DNA from: Aphrocallistes beatrix
Taxonomy: Eukaryota > Porifera > Hexactinellida > Sceptrulophora > Aphrocallistidae
Assembly: GCA_963281255.1 (NCBI GenBank)
Contig: OY725488.1
Location: 9,087,524 to 9,151,523 of the forward strand
Direction: 5' to 3'
DNA: 64,000 nt
A program made the position numbers and the translations under genes. The notes below the pieces were generated by a model. That model was given only the letters and a program-made list of their open reading frames with translations, did no database searches and was not told where the DNA came from. Every line of letters begins with the position of its first letter. Position 1 is the first letter of the stretch. Shown here in pieces: positions 51,648-63,337 of this stretch.

Positions 51648-54600
51648 TCAATTCGGAATGGAATGTACCACGTCTGTACTCGTAATATCTTTGGTTTTCT
51701 CCTTCCCAAGAGAACGCGACTTCTGTTTAAATTCAAATCCTAAACTCTTCGTTCTGGCAGTGCTACTCTTCTTCTTTTTCTTCTTGTTCATGTCTCTAAC
51801 GAACAGAGCGTCTTCTAGGTCTCTAGCGGACACTCTGAAGTTGTCGAGTTTGTCGTTCTCTACCATCTCTCTTTCCCGCCTGAACCCAGCCAGCCACTTC
51901 TCCTTAGTCTTGACATCCTTGGTGTAGATGATGTACTCCTTGCACTTCACGCGGTTTATAATCTTCCACGCATTCTTGAGTGGAATTCCGTTGTGGTGTT
52001 CCTGCTCGTCCTCTACGTCTTGGATGATATTCTTCTCGTTCAGGTAGATTCGGCCCTTCAGCTTGAGAGTCCGCAGGGCGTCCTCTTTGCAGTAGACGAG
52101 GAGATTGTCGAAGAGAAAGAATTTCCGTTCCTGGGAGTGTCCCTTAGAGATCTTGTACAGTTTCCCGGAGTGCAGGAGAGTGGTGCTGGTGTCCAGGATA
52201 TCGGGACCCGTCCAGTTGTCCACGGAGTGCTGGAGGTCCAGGATCGTGGGGAGGTTGTCAGTTCGGCGCTTCTTCTCGTTGATATTATTCGTCACTTCTC
52301 GCATCACTTCCAACGCCTGCTCCACATGCGGGTAATCGGGGTGTGAGGGCTCAGTGTTCTTGAGTAGCTCCTTCATCTGAAGGTGGTACTTGCAGATCTT
52401 CTGTACAGGTTTAAGCAGGTACGCTTCAATGGGGAGTTTGTCCTCTGTGGTGAGGACGGTGAAGCTACGGAAGAATTGGAGGTGTCGTGGATCCTCTAAG
52501 AGGAGACACAGCCTACAGCTGGAGACTGTCTGGTTGGTGCAGTAGGGGGTGTAGATGTCCTTGAACTTCTGTTCATGGCGGACGAAGAGGTTGCCTAACA
52601 AAGAAGTCTCGGGTTTCTCTTGCTTCACACATTCCCTCAGCTCTTGCATGAAAGAACTCTCAAACGCGTGGAGCTCCTCGACATTCTTGAATATCTGTTC
52701 TATCTCCAGGGAAGTGAACAGACAGGAATCAGGTGCCAATGCACTCATCCGCTTCATGCACTCCTCGCGGCATTTGATGATGATCTCCAGGGACTGGAGG
52801 TACGTGTTCTCTGTGCTCACGAGCTCCTGGATCACGCGACACCTCATTTCATCCTGAGTCAGCTTGGGAGCGCCACTCTTCTGTCCTAGCTCGGAAGAGT
52901 TGGACTTGGATCGTTTCATCGCACTCCTGCGCTTCAGCAGGGACTTGTTCAGCTTCTGCGGACTGACGCTGTCCCCGGGGTTTATGTCCATGTAGATCGC
53001 GTCCTCGTCGAAGGAGGAGTCGAACAGTTCCGGGGTGCAGAGCTGCACGTAGGAGCAGGGGAAGTAGCCCTTACGCGAGGAGTTGGGCAGCCGTCCAATC
53101 CACCACATGGGGTCGTTCATGTCCAGGACGTTCATGATGTCTCCCTCCTTCAGGGAGATGTCGTTGGGGAACTTGGCCTCGTACGAGTACATCACCTTCA
53201 CCACGGAGAGGACCTCCTCCATGAGGACGGGAGAGGAACAGGTGGAGCGGTCAAGGTAGGAACATTCCTGACAGGTGTCCTCGTTGTCACTGCTGTCAGA
53301 AAAGCTGTCATCGCCTGAATCGCGGCGAGACGGGGGTCTCCTAGGGTAGGGGGATCCCGCCCTCTCCCTGCCACCTAACACCTCCAGGGTGCTGGTCTCC
53401 ACGGGGGGATCCACCGAGATTTTGGGCGCCGAATCGCTCTTCTTCTTGCACGCGATGGTGGCCTCCAGGATGACCGCCTCCACGGATGCGATGTCCGTGG
53501 CTCGGTACAGGGAGGAACTGTCGGTGGTGAAGATGGTGGAGGGCCGCTTGGGGAGGTTCGAGGCTGCGTGGGAGGGCGGGATCCTCTCAGGAAGGCTGTC
53601 CGTCCGATGCGAGACGCTAGGGGGAGCGGAGGTCAAGGGGCGGACTGTGCCACGGGGCATGAGAGAGGAGACCTCCACCGACTCGTAGAGGTCCCGCTCT
53701 AGAGAAGTCTCCAGGGGGGATATCTTGAAGAGGGAGGGTCGAGGGTCGGCGGTGAGGGTTCGCCGCTTCTCTCCCTCCTCGTAGGGGAGGTCGTACATAT
53801 CGGCGGGGGTCTGTGCCCCCTTGGCAGGGGAGAGGTCCTCCTCTGCGTTCTCGTAGAAGAGGGAGGGGCTGACAGAGCGGTCCAGGGGGGTGACGGGGGT
53901 CAGAGTCTTGCTGCAGGAGGGGTCCTTAGCGGACTCCTCCCGCCCCATCAGGATGTCGTCGTAGAGGGGCTCAGGGGCGGCGATGAGTGGATCAGTGGCG
54001 AAGTCCACTTCGAACTCAGAGCGGCTCGGCTCGTCCTCCGAGTTGAAGGAGTTCTGGTCCTCGTCCGTGATGCTGATGGGCGTGGGTCTGTCGGAGAGCG
54101 GCGGACTCTCGTACATGTCGTTCACCACCACCAGCGAGCTGCGGGAGATCCCCACCTGCTCCAGGATCTCGTCCGCCAGACTGGAGCTCTTGAGGGAGCA
54201 CCGGTACGGCTCCTGTGTCACGCTGTCCCCCCGCGACTGCTCGCTGTCGTAGGCGGAGTCCCGCTTGGACCCGGGGCGCTTTTGGGAGAGGGGAGAGTCG
54301 CTGGGGTCGAACCAGGAAGTGCGGTGTTTGCCGATATCGTCGAGGTCTGTGTAGTTGACGTCCGTCTGCAGTTTCTGCAGAGACTGGGACTTCTGGGACA
54401 GAGAGCTCAGTCTCTCCTCCAGCAGGAGCTCCTTCTTCTTCTTGATACTCGCGTCCATGGTCCGAGCTCGTCTCGTCAGGTCTATCTCCACCGTGTTCTC
54501 GAACTCAGGCTTGGGCCCCGAGACGCTCTCCGTCTGTCTCCGTTTCTTCTTGGCCTGGGCCTTCTCCTCTTTTGGGGGCGTGCTCTCTCCGTCCTCTGCC

Positions 54601-55751
54601 TCCTCACGAGGGGACCCAGTCTTCCGGTAGGTGCGCAGCACGTGCTTCATGATGTTCCGCCCCTTGCTCTTCTTCTTCTTCGCCTTGCCCTCCTGGGGGG
54701 CGAGGTCTGTGCTCTCCTCCTTCTCGGGGGGGACGGGGGGGCAGTCCGGGAACTCCATCGTGGTGCTCTTGGGACTGCCGGTGATGAAGTTGAGGAAACT
54801 CTCCTTCCGGCGCCGTCCCTTCTTCACGTGGGAGCGGTCCAGGGACTTGCTCTCGTACAGACTCTCCGTTCGCTCCAGGATGGGCGACTCGACGGCCGCT
54901 TCTCTCCTGGAGGGGGGAGGGGTCTCCTCTTTCTCCTCAGAGCCAGAACGGGGCTTGCTGGAGATCTTACGCCGCATTGCGAACTTTGTCCGTCTCGGTT
55001 TGCCGTGCGTCTGCTCCGGTTCCGGCTCCTTCTCCTCGATGCACGCGTGAGTTGGCGCCTGAATCAGCGAGTGCTCCTCCCGGTGAGTCATGGCGCTCAC
55101 ACACCTCCGCGGAGACCGGGGACCACCCGGCGCGATTAGTCTTCCGCGGGAGTTGTTCACGGAGATGGCGTCGAACTTGGAGACGAGGTCCTGCACGCGC
55201 GGCCGCTTGTCCCCTAGGGGGAGGGGGGAAGGGGCGGTTTTTGGGTTCGGGCGGGGTTTCGTCCCCTGAGGGAGCTCAGAGGGGTAGACCTCCTGGCTGG
55301 ACAGGGAGCGTTGGAGGGAATCGCGGGCTTTGTCTGACGCAACAAGCTCATCCGGCGTCAGACGGCGGTCCAAGGCGGCGGGAATGGGCCTGGACTTGAA
55401 GCCCGGGTACTGGTGTGTGTGGATAGGGGGTGAGGGTGGTTTGCTGCTGACCACATCTCCCAGCTGAGGGGCGGGGACACCAGGGGATGGGAGAGAGGCC
55501 AGCATCGACACAGCGCGAGAGGACATGTCAGATCCAAGGCCCGTCTCCTGGACAGGATTCTTGGTCAGCCCCCTGAGAACGGAGGGGGGAATGTTCTTCG
55601 GTTTCGGTTTGAGAGAAGGTCTGTCCGGCTGGGAATTCAGCTGGGAGTGGTTGGGCGTGGGGGAGGGACTGGTGGAGGAGTCCCCCTCAGACAGGGAGGA
55701 CAACATTTCATGATCAATATAGTCTGTACGGTTAGCTGACACCACTTCCAT
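51648..55751 (-). CDS. Rho guanine-nucleotide exchange factor, SH3-DH-PH (ASEF/collybistin group)
   Basis: Single long exon. From the Met at 55751 it has 1367 residues; the frame extends to 55811, but an acceptor-like TTTTCCTACTTAG at about 55790 suggests an upstream exon may exist instead. Positions below count from 55811. Residues about 20-860 are disordered, Ser/Pro/Glu/Lys-rich. SH3 at about 870-925 (VMYSYEAKFPNDISLKEGD, DPMWWIGRL, GYFPCSYVQL). DH at about 990-1180 (IQELVSTENTYLQSLEI, LPIEAYLLKPVQKICKYHL). PH at about 1210-1320 (SGKLYKISKGHSQERKFFLFD, KGRIYLN). The domain order and details such as NINEKKRRTDNL, NWTGPDIL and WLAGFRREREMV match ARHGEF4/ARHGEF9/SPATA13. It is predicted to activate Cdc42/Rac. 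The Lys-rich C-tail ends at 51648. GC-rich coding sequence. Confidence 0.92.
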   Translation of the reverse strand: MEVVSANRTDYIDHEMLSSLSEGDSSTSPSPTPNHSQLNSQPDRPSLKPKPKNIPPSVLRGLTKNPVQETGLGSDMSSRAVSMLASLPSPGVPAPQLGDVVSSKPPSPPIHTHQYPGFKSRPIPAALDRRLTPDELVASDKARDSLQRSLSSQEVYPSELPQGTKPRPNPKTAPSPLPLGDKRPRVQDLVSKFDAISVNNSRGRLIAPGGPRSPRRCVSAMTHREEHSLIQAPTHACIEEKEPEPEQTHGKPRRTKFAMRRKISSKPRSGSEEKEETPPPSRREAAVESPILERTESLYESKSLDRSHVKKGRRRKESFLNFITGSPKSTTMEFPDCPPVPPEKEESTDLAPQEGKAKKKKSKGRNIMKHVLRTYRKTGSPREEAEDGESTPPKEEKAQAKKKRRQTESVSGPKPEFENTVEIDLTRRARTMDASIKKKKELLLEERLSSLSQKSQSLQKLQTDVNYTDLDDIGKHRTSWFDPSDSPLSQKRPGSKRDSAYDSEQSRGDSVTQEPYRCSLKSSSLADEILEQVGISRSSLVVVNDMYESPPLSDRPTPISITDEDQNSFNSEDEPSRSEFEVDFATDPLIAAPEPLYDDILMGREESAKDPSCSKTLTPVTPLDRSVSPSLFYENAEEDLSPAKGAQTPADMYDLPYEEGEKRRTLTADPRPSLFKISPLETSLERDLYESVEVSSLMPRGTVRPLTSAPPSVSHRTDSLPERIPPSHAASNLPKRPSTIFTTDSSSLYRATDIASVEAVILEATIACKKKSDSAPKISVDPPVETSTLEVLGGRERAGSPYPRRPPSRRDSGDDSFSDSSDNEDTCQECSYLDRSTCSSPVLMEEVLSVVKVMYSYEAKFPNDISLKEGDIMNVLDMNDPMWWIGRLPNSSRKGYFPCSYVQLCTPELFDSSFDEDAIYMDINPGDSVSPQKLNKSLLKRRSAMKRSKSNSSELGQKSGAPKLTQDEMRCRVIQELVSTENTYLQSLEIIIKCREECMKRMSALAPDSCLFTSLEIEQIFKNVEELHAFESSFMQELRECVKQEKPETSLLGNLFVRHEQKFKDIYTPYCTNQTVSSCRLCLLLEDPRHLQFFRSFTVLTTEDKLPIEAYLLKPVQKICKYHLQMKELLKNTEPSHPDYPHVEQALEVMREVTNNINEKKRRTDNLPTILDLQHSVDNWTGPDILDTSTTLLHSGKLYKISKGHSQERKFFLFDNLLVYCKEDALRTLKLKGRIYLNEKNIIQDVEDEQEHHNGIPLKNAWKIINRVKCKEYIIYTKDVKTKEKWLAGFRREREMVENDKLDNFRVSARDLEDALFVRDMNKKKKKKSSTARTKSLGFEFKQKSRSLGKEKTKDITSTDVVHSIPN

Positions 55752-56954
55752 GTTCCTGAACCATGGAAGAGAAGAGGAAATATCCACAGCTAAGTAGGAA
55801 AATAAAATCATTACTGAACAGATCAGAATGTGAAATATATAAAGTCAGGTGGCTGTGGTATGAAGTGGAACCACATATTTCATAATTAGTACAAATACAC
55901 TGTACAAACCTAAAAGAAGTTCTGTTTATGGAAGTGAAATAATGAATTTATCCTATTGCACATGAATCGAGTCATTGATATTTCTAATTGTTTCAATCGA
56001 GGTTTTGTGGAGAACAAAGAATTAGCGGATTAGGAGTGAGACAATTGTGAGATGAATAATATCAAACAGACAAAGAGATGACTTATAAGCGAGCCATGCA
56101 GTGGATTGTAACATGTGTCATTTAGGTCAGAGGTGGCAAGTTCGAATAGTGTTCTTGTGCAATCAAATCTGCTAGGATTTGCTGCTTCAGAGAAGCATAT
56201 ATGCCGATTGGGAATTAGGAAGGCTTTATGAGGTTGCTTGTGTCTTGCAAATCTGATCGAGATAGTAAACTGGCTTCGAACCATGGTGCAATGCTGTTAT
56301 GCTTCCTCGACGATATTATCCATAACGTAACACACGGAGTAGAAACAGTTTTGGAGGTGAATAATGCATAAATGGAATTAGCAAGATGTCGTAGTGGCAG
56401 TATGGAATGAAAAGTAATGCTACTATCAAAGAATACATTATAAGTCTTCTGTCCAGGCCTATAATGGAATGGTGTAAGATCTTTGTTCATCTGTGGAATG
56501 AGGAAAATTTAATATTTAAATGGAATCATTAATTAATATTAATCCATAGTGAATTAGTCACTATACTGATACGTATGTTACATCGAAAATCTCACACCAC
56601 GTTGAAGTAATGATGAAAATAATTAATAATTATGAGAAATGATTATCATTGGTCAGGTAATAGCCACAGGATTGTCGTTCTACAGATTTCCTCGTTATGC
56701 TCACTCAACCAAATAATTCTAATTCTAATGATTACGAGAAATGCCATTTCAACTTCAATAGAAGCTTGGTTAATTATTAAAAACCATTCATTAGCCTCAT
56801 TTCTTGTCTCATTTACCATCTGATGGAAATCAATATTTCGGGAATGGCTATTCTAAGAATATAACCGCACGAGTGATTCGATACATCGGTGGGGGAGAAG
56901 AATTTGCTGTAAAAATTCTAGTTGGTAAGCAAAAAAATGTCAGCCGACATTTTT

Positions 56955-57095
56955 TCAGAATTTGGACCCAGGTTCAAATCTCCACCATATAAGGAATATA
57001 TGGTCAAAATTTGGTCTGATAGAAATTCCAGGAGCGAGCAGACGGACGTACGGACGTCGCACGTCGATAATGACAGAAGGCATCTCCTATACTAT
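56955..57095. repeat. Dispersed repeat, copy 3
   Basis: Best-preserved copy of the family also found at 23205-23300 and 27386-27510: GGACCCAGGTTCAAATCTCC, ATAAGGAATATATGG, ATTCCAGGAGCGAGCAGACG, then GGCATCTCC. Confidence 0.65.
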
Positions 57096-59479
57096 GAACT
57101 GCACTAAATATGCACCCACTTGAGGGGTGAGTATCCGATTGGAGGCTAGTATTGGAGTATATAACTGTGAAACACGCGATATAGGATAAAGCTATAGGAG
57201 AGTTAGAATGGACCAATCGAACCGTTTCGTTCGAACCTGAACAATCGACACATCCCACCATTGCTGAGAGAGTTAGAACAGACACCTTCTCATGATACAA
57301 ACATGAAGATTCATAAATGACAGAACTGAGTGAAGAGATATTAAACTCATTTTATAGAACTGGTAATGTACTTTTGAGGTCGGAAGTGATTTGTATAGGT
57401 CAAACAATAGACAGGTTTCTCAATAAAGAAATTGAAATTAGATGATCGCTAATATTCAATAATATTTCCTAGGAGAGCGAAGCGTTTTCATCAGAATTCA
57501 CTAACTTACCTGGAAACAAAAAGTCGGAAGTATCCATACAGTGAAAATATCTAGTTCGGATTGCTCAGCTGATTTGATAATAACTGCGTAATTTTTTATA
57601 AATCAACTTCACGCGAAGAGATAAGAGGAACTATAACATATGGTAATTATCCTAACATTGTATTGGTTTCAAGATAAGTGGAAGGTTGAAAAAGTAGAAA
57701 CAACAAGTAATCACTTCATATAAAAACTGCGAGACAGTCGCATATGTTCTATCAGACAGATCATACACGACATACAGGTATGTATTCTGGATTGTCAACC
57801 TGATCATGTCTGTGTCAATAAATAAAGCGAGTTTGCCTGATCAAATTAATTCTGAATTTAGTGTAAGAGTGTATAACTGTACTTCAAAGATAATTCTCCA
57901 TTCCTGAGTTCTCCAGTATCACTCTCTACTGGAAACAGCTGTGTTTAAGCATACAGTAGATATGTACCACACAATCAGCTGACCAATAACCGAGCTAGCG
58001 ACAATTTGACTATTTTAGAAATAGAAGAAGACTAATGTAAGACTGATAGTAATGTAAAACAACCACAAAAATGTACTGAAATCAGAAAATAAACAAATAT
58101 GCATGTATTTGTTTACCTGTAGATGCCAATGTATTGTTGGTGAGAATTAGCAAGTGCTGTGGTAATTTTGAAGGATTTACCACACAATGTATATACTCTG
58201 TACTATGTAATATAATGGCTTACTTATGTCCTGGCAAGATAGCGATTCAAATAAAATAAACTTGGAATACGGAACTTGGAGAGCAGATAATTATATATAT
58301 ACATAACTCCAACTCCTGTACTGCAGAATCAGAATGGATAATCTCCGTAAATAGAATCATCCGGTGAGTTCGAAATATTTCAAGAAATTGCACATCGTAA
58401 GAGAACGAATTACTAAATTTGGTAATAGCCCGAACGCGAAAGTTCAAATTGTTAATATTATGTTATCTCGATCGCATCTAAAGCCATTAGCAACGCGATA
58501 GGACTATAGAGTATGGCTGCATGTTAATCATATGAAGTAATCACCAGGCTGATTGCCCAACAGATTTGTGTTATGATCGAATGGATCATATGGCAACTGA
58601 TAAAATGCGGCGATATAGTGATTACACATGCATAACTACGAGTGAAGAAATCCGATGTCTGCTACAACAGGATTTTAACACAGACATTCAGTAATGATAG
58701 TCAATATTATTTTCGGGAGCCTTACAAGGGCTTTTGAACTTTATTAATTAACCTCTTTCTATCCATGATCCATTCTATGACTTGTAAGCCGTTAGACTCG
58801 ATCAAGCTGTGAATAAGGATTATAAAGAGTAGAGTATTGAGGCATTTATTTTTCTAGATTAGTATATAGACTTCCCACTTACGTATCAAATTGGAAATGA
58901 TGTAAATAAAAAAACATACAAAAATGCTTCCCCAATCACTTCTTCCTGAGATTAGATCTAATTAAGCTATAATATACACCCATGCAGCATAAATAAGCAA
59001 TTTCACAAATGTTATGAAAAGTAGCACCTAGGTGTCAAGTGGTCAGTCTACTGCCTTTAAAAATATTTAAGCAAAATTGCAACAAACAGCTTTGCAAGGA
59101 ATAAATTCCTACCTTTTCCATGCAAAATTATACAGGGTGGTCTAGAGCCTATTTCTTGCTCTCATTTCAAAACGAATAACGACAAATTAATATTATAAAA
59201 TATACACTTGGGAGGTGTAGAATCCATCCTCAATAGGGGCTAGCCATCTATTATACGCTTTATCCAGGTTTCCGATTATTTATGTACCGGGAGTTTTAGT
59301 ATTTTCTAGAGTCCTGACCAGAGTTGGATTCGGATTCTGAAAGTAGGCCTGATTCCAAATAGCTTCTGGCAGCAGGAGCAGATTTACTATTATAATTTCT
59401 TTTGTAAGCTCGTTGAGATTGATAATGCGATTTCTGTTTTCATAATACCAGGAAATGACCTTTGTTGTCTTGGGTACCT

Positions 59480-59556
59480 CATTATATCTTCATTATATCC
59501 TCATTATATCTTCATTATATCCTCATTATATCTTCATTATATCTTCATTATATCTT
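59480..59556. repeat. 12-bp tandem repeat (CATTATATCYTC)n
   Basis: About six units of CATTATATCTTC/CATTATATCCTC. Simple repeat, no role inferred. Confidence 0.85.
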
Positions 59557-60210
59557 GCCAATATCCTGGTTAGAACAGATCCAAAGTCTCAGCATAAAGG
59601 TTAAGGATGGCCCATTAGAATCTGACCACCAGAACAGAACCTATTGCAAAGGAATTATGCACTACTCATCATCCCCTGTATATGGATTGCTTGTTCGACA
59701 AAAAAAAATTTGATGGTAGTGGCTATTTCTAACCACATTTCATTGTTTCTGATGGCTAAGAACCTACAGCCCTAAATGTACTTAAATAAAGAATAATATT
59801 TGATAAATTTGATGGCTTAGTTAGCAACCACGTTCAGGATTTTGGCTTATCGCCACCAAACCACTATATTTGTTGAGCCTCACAACATCAGACATCATTG
59901 GTTGTGTAGAACATCAGTTCAACATATCCAATACATCCTGGTTCAAAATAATATCTAGAGTAACATTGTTAACCCGCCAATGACACGGGGTCCATTCTAT
60001 TTATAGCTTGGACCACGTCTTTCTAAGGTTTCCCCTCCCAAAATGACTTAATCGGAAATGAGTTAGCAAAATCCATAGTACATTGATGGGTTTTAATATG
60101 TACTACATGCAGATTCCTCCATGCTGTTATACCAATCCCACATCGTTTATGGATTTCAAACATTCGTATTGTAGAAGCAGAACAGGGGTGGAAGCAGGAT
60201 GGGTAGCTAT

Positions 60211-60417
60211 CAGGGGTTTATCTAGGTGCTCGGCCGGCGCTTATATGTGCCAGTCTGGCATCGTCCGAGGAGCCAAGGTGCTTAGAGTGTGATTCGATTT
60301 TGGTGCCGGGTTTCCACCACCCCTGGAATTACAAGATAATCTCTGTTTGGGTGCCAGATACGTGTAACTTTATCATCTTCAAAAAGTGCCGGACTGGAGA
60401 ATCCTAGATAAACCATG
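60211..60417. mobile_element. hAT MITE with 8-bp duplication
   Basis: Left CAGGGGTTTATCTAGGTGCT; right complement CATGGTTTATCTAGGATTCT. Flanks GTAGCTAT (60203-60210) and GTAGCTAC (60418-60425) match at 7 of 8. 207 bp. Confidence 0.8.
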
Positions 60418-60695
60418 GTAGCTACTCACCCTGATTCCTACCTTCAGATCTCCCATCAAGAATTGGGAGAGCAGGAATACTCTCGTTAGCCAACTCTCTC
60501 AAGGTCCACTAGCGGACATCTGTGGTGAAGAAATCAAGTATCAATGCTTTGTATGTTCGAAAGTGTAAAAAAATGTTGTTGATTGTTTTTATTTAAAATA
60601 CCTAAGTGAATAATGTAAAAAATTCAAAAATATGCTAAATAGTAGAACTCAATGATTTATCTTGGGTCTCGAGGGTCTAGATTCTGAACATAGTA

Positions 60696-60862
60696 CAGTG
60701 AGGTCGCTTAATATGAACATTCGTTTATTATGAAATAAGCTCCTGGTCCCAATTTCATTTTAGATAGGATTTGTATTGGATCAAGTTCGCTTAATATGAA
60801 GTATCTCTATTATGAACAGATTTTTTGGTCCCCTGGTGGTTCACAATAAGCGACCCTGACTG
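60696..60862. mobile_element. TA-targeted MITE (pogo-like)
   Basis: TA, then CAGTGAGGTCGCTTAATATG; right complement CAGTCAGGGTCGCTTATTGTG, then TA. 167 bp. The interior is built of repeated TTAATATGAA/TTATTATGAA motifs. Confidence 0.8.
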
Positions 60863-61826
60863 TATTTTTGAAGTTATTCGATAATGTTCTACAGGATTTC
60901 CATCATTGAAATAATTACTGATTATTTGTCCTGTTCTGACCACTTTTCTGCTGATAGAAGAGAGGCGCCCTAAGGAATGCTTGGATACAAATGTTTAATG
61001 AGTTTAGTTCATAGTAGATTGAGAACAAAAAGGTAATGAAGTGGGTAAGACACACTCATCGACATTACACGATATCACTATACAAGGTGCAAACTGAGAT
61101 AATAAACTCAAGTAATCTTCTGAACTAAAGAATTACTACTTTAAATACGTAGGAGGATCAAATGTTAGAGGTAACTAGATCAGTTTTATACCTTGTCGGA
61201 TAAATAATTGATTGTTGATCCGATGTCCTAACATCCAGATGTCTGGCTTTTAGTCATTAAAATCTCCATCATTGATTCGATTGCATTAATAGTGAACTTG
61301 AATAATTTGATATTTTATAAGAACATTCTCTTAATTAAAATCATTTTATTTTCTCTCTGAAAGGAATAATTAAGTTAATGGACTTTGGAAAACAATTTAG
61401 TTTTGAGATCAGGTTGAATATCTATTGTTTAAAGGAAATTTAAGATCTACTTACATATATTCTGCATTGTAACAACATACTCGACTACTCGAAATTATTG
61501 TGAACATCTCCATAGCAACCTGTAAATGTAAGCAGATCAGATTGCAAAACATGATTGAGCAATACTTGCGTAGAACAGCTCATAGCAACTAAAAGAACAA
61601 GAAAGTATGTTGGATTACAGCCTAGTTTTTAAGATGAGCTTAACAAAATTATTTTATACAAAATAGGGATTAAATTAAAATGATTACGTATACAGCATCA
61701 CGAGCACCCTATCTTATGCGTAATTAATACTTCTTGTCCACCAAAACTGATCACGAACCAAAATTATATAGGACTAAATACTGCATTGCTGAGTAGATTT
61801 ATAAAAAGATTTCATGCTTTTTTGTG

Positions 61827-61872
61827 TGTTTATTATACACGTATGCGTGACAGTATGCGTGTATAATAAACA
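61827..61872. repeat. Perfect 14-bp stem hairpin downstream of the bZIP-like gene
   Basis: TGTTTATTATACAC (61827-61840) pairs with GTGTATAATAAACA (61859-61872) around an 18-base loop that holds the direct repeat GTATGC. It lies 119 bp past the stop codon of the gene at 61991. It may be a small element or a 3' UTR structure. Confidence 0.7.
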
Positions 61873-61990
61873 TTAATATCCCATTATAGTGTAGGTTAAA
61901 ACGAGAATTGGAAAAATTTAAATTTGTTTATTAGATGTGATTTAAAGCAGCAAGAGTGTAAAATGCATTTGGAATAGTTTTTTAAAATAA

Positions 61991-62326
61991 TTAAAATTCT
62001 TGTTCTAAGTCGTCTAGGATATCCATCAGCTCATAGTGCAGTTTTGCATCTTTGAGCACCTGGACTTCGTGCAAGATATATTCATATTCTTGCTGCAATT
62101 TCTCCTTTTCGACTTCCAGAGACTTCTCAATTCGCTTTTTCTTTTCGCGTTGAGCCTTGTTGTACTGACTCATTTTCTTTAGTCGCCGAGAGTACTTCAA
62201 AGCCTTCGCGTCTTCTAAACTCATGTTATTATCTTTTATAAAAAGATTTAAAGCTTTTATGTCGATTTCTGCAATATTTTCAATTTTCGATCCCATTGAT
62301 TTATTTTTGAAGATTTTTAAAGACAT
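61991..62326 (-). CDS. Small basic coiled-coil protein, bZIP-like
   Basis: Single exon, 111 residues. A basic block (residues about 45-68: SRRLKKMSQYNKAQREKKKR) is followed by a heptad series of Leu/Ile (L, L, I, L at seven-residue spacing) to about residue 100 and a short acidic tail. This is the layout of a bZIP transcription factor. However, the invariant Asn-x7-Arg of bZIP basic regions is not clearly placed, so DNA binding is uncertain. It could instead be a small structural coiled-coil protein. The ATG at 62326 is the first in frame. There is no close neighbour gene. Confidence 0.5.
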   Translation of the reverse strand: MSLKIFKNKSMGSKIENIAEIDIKALNLFIKDNNMSLEDAKALKYSRRLKKMSQYNKAQREKKKRIEKSLEVEKEKLQQEYEYILHEVQVLKDAKLHYELMDILDDLEQEF

Positions 62327-63337
62327 GTACTCTGATCGCTATTTATACTCCACCAATCATGTACGTAGGAGGATGCACCCTCAAGATTATTCATCACGCT
62401 CTCTTCTATCAATTCAATTATATGTAAGTTGTATAATCTTGACCTTAAATATATGTAGCAGAATAGTATTTCGCTTTATAAGCAATCAGATGCATTATAT
62501 TCAATTAAAGTTTGACTTTTCAAACGCTTATAATTTGTGAACGGGGAGAGAATTAGGAGACATACTAATTGGGTGGATTTGGTGCTAAAATATTTAAGTA
62601 AGCATAATTAAAAAGGAATGATAATAATAATAATGCACAAGAAATTTATCATAATTTAAATAAACAGACCGCCTAGCAGACTAGTGGGATCCGTGTTACA
62701 ATTACAATAATGACCAGAGCCACGTTTCATTATGGTGGGTGTCCTCTCTCGTGGTGGCTGCAATTATCTGGAGATAGTGGGTGTACGCCAGTTCCAAGCT
62801 GACGCCAGCACCACTATATTATCATAAAAATTGATAAGACCTTCCTCTGAAAATGTTAAGTCCCACCTTCCCATGCTTTGGTATCGCACACGGGTGAGGA
62901 GAATATGTTCTGATCATTCTTACGTAAGGGTTTTGAAGAATTTGGACCAGACTCAGACTTAGTGCATATTTGTAGTTCTCTTGCCTTGTCTCAGCGAACC
63001 TTGTCCTTAACTCGAACTTTCCATTCCATTACCATAATGCAGTGGTCTCAGCCTGTTTCTACTTGCAGCACCCCTAGAGGGAGATAATGGCATCCTTTTG
63101 AGAATTACTGTCTTGATGTTATACACCAACACAGTGATACAGTGCAACCTCGAGTATCCGAACCTTTGATTATCCCAATTTTCCATTATCTGAACCTTTT
63201 TGCCTGATTCCGGTAGGTCAGATAATCAAACTTATCTTGTATTCGTTAAATATTTAAATATTTACTTAAATCATAATTATCCAATTAAAATCTTCAGGGC
63301 TCGCACGCTGGACATAACTCTATTTCGAATACGTTTT

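Larger units (their letters stand above)
55752..61990. other. Gene-poor stretch
   Basis: No supported gene in about 6.2 kb. 55790-56000 is upstream of the RhoGEF. 56030-56490 is open on the minus strand, but no family is recognised. 56955-57095 is a dispersed repeat. 57100-59100 shows nothing above AT-rich background. A TACAGGGTGGTCTAGAGCC mariner-like end lies at about 59131. MITEs and small repeats are listed below. Confidence 0.5.

Noticed and set aside
54282-55399. Long plus-strand frames inside the RhoGEF
   Set aside because: Shadows of the GC-rich minus-strand coding sequence; no protein-like features.
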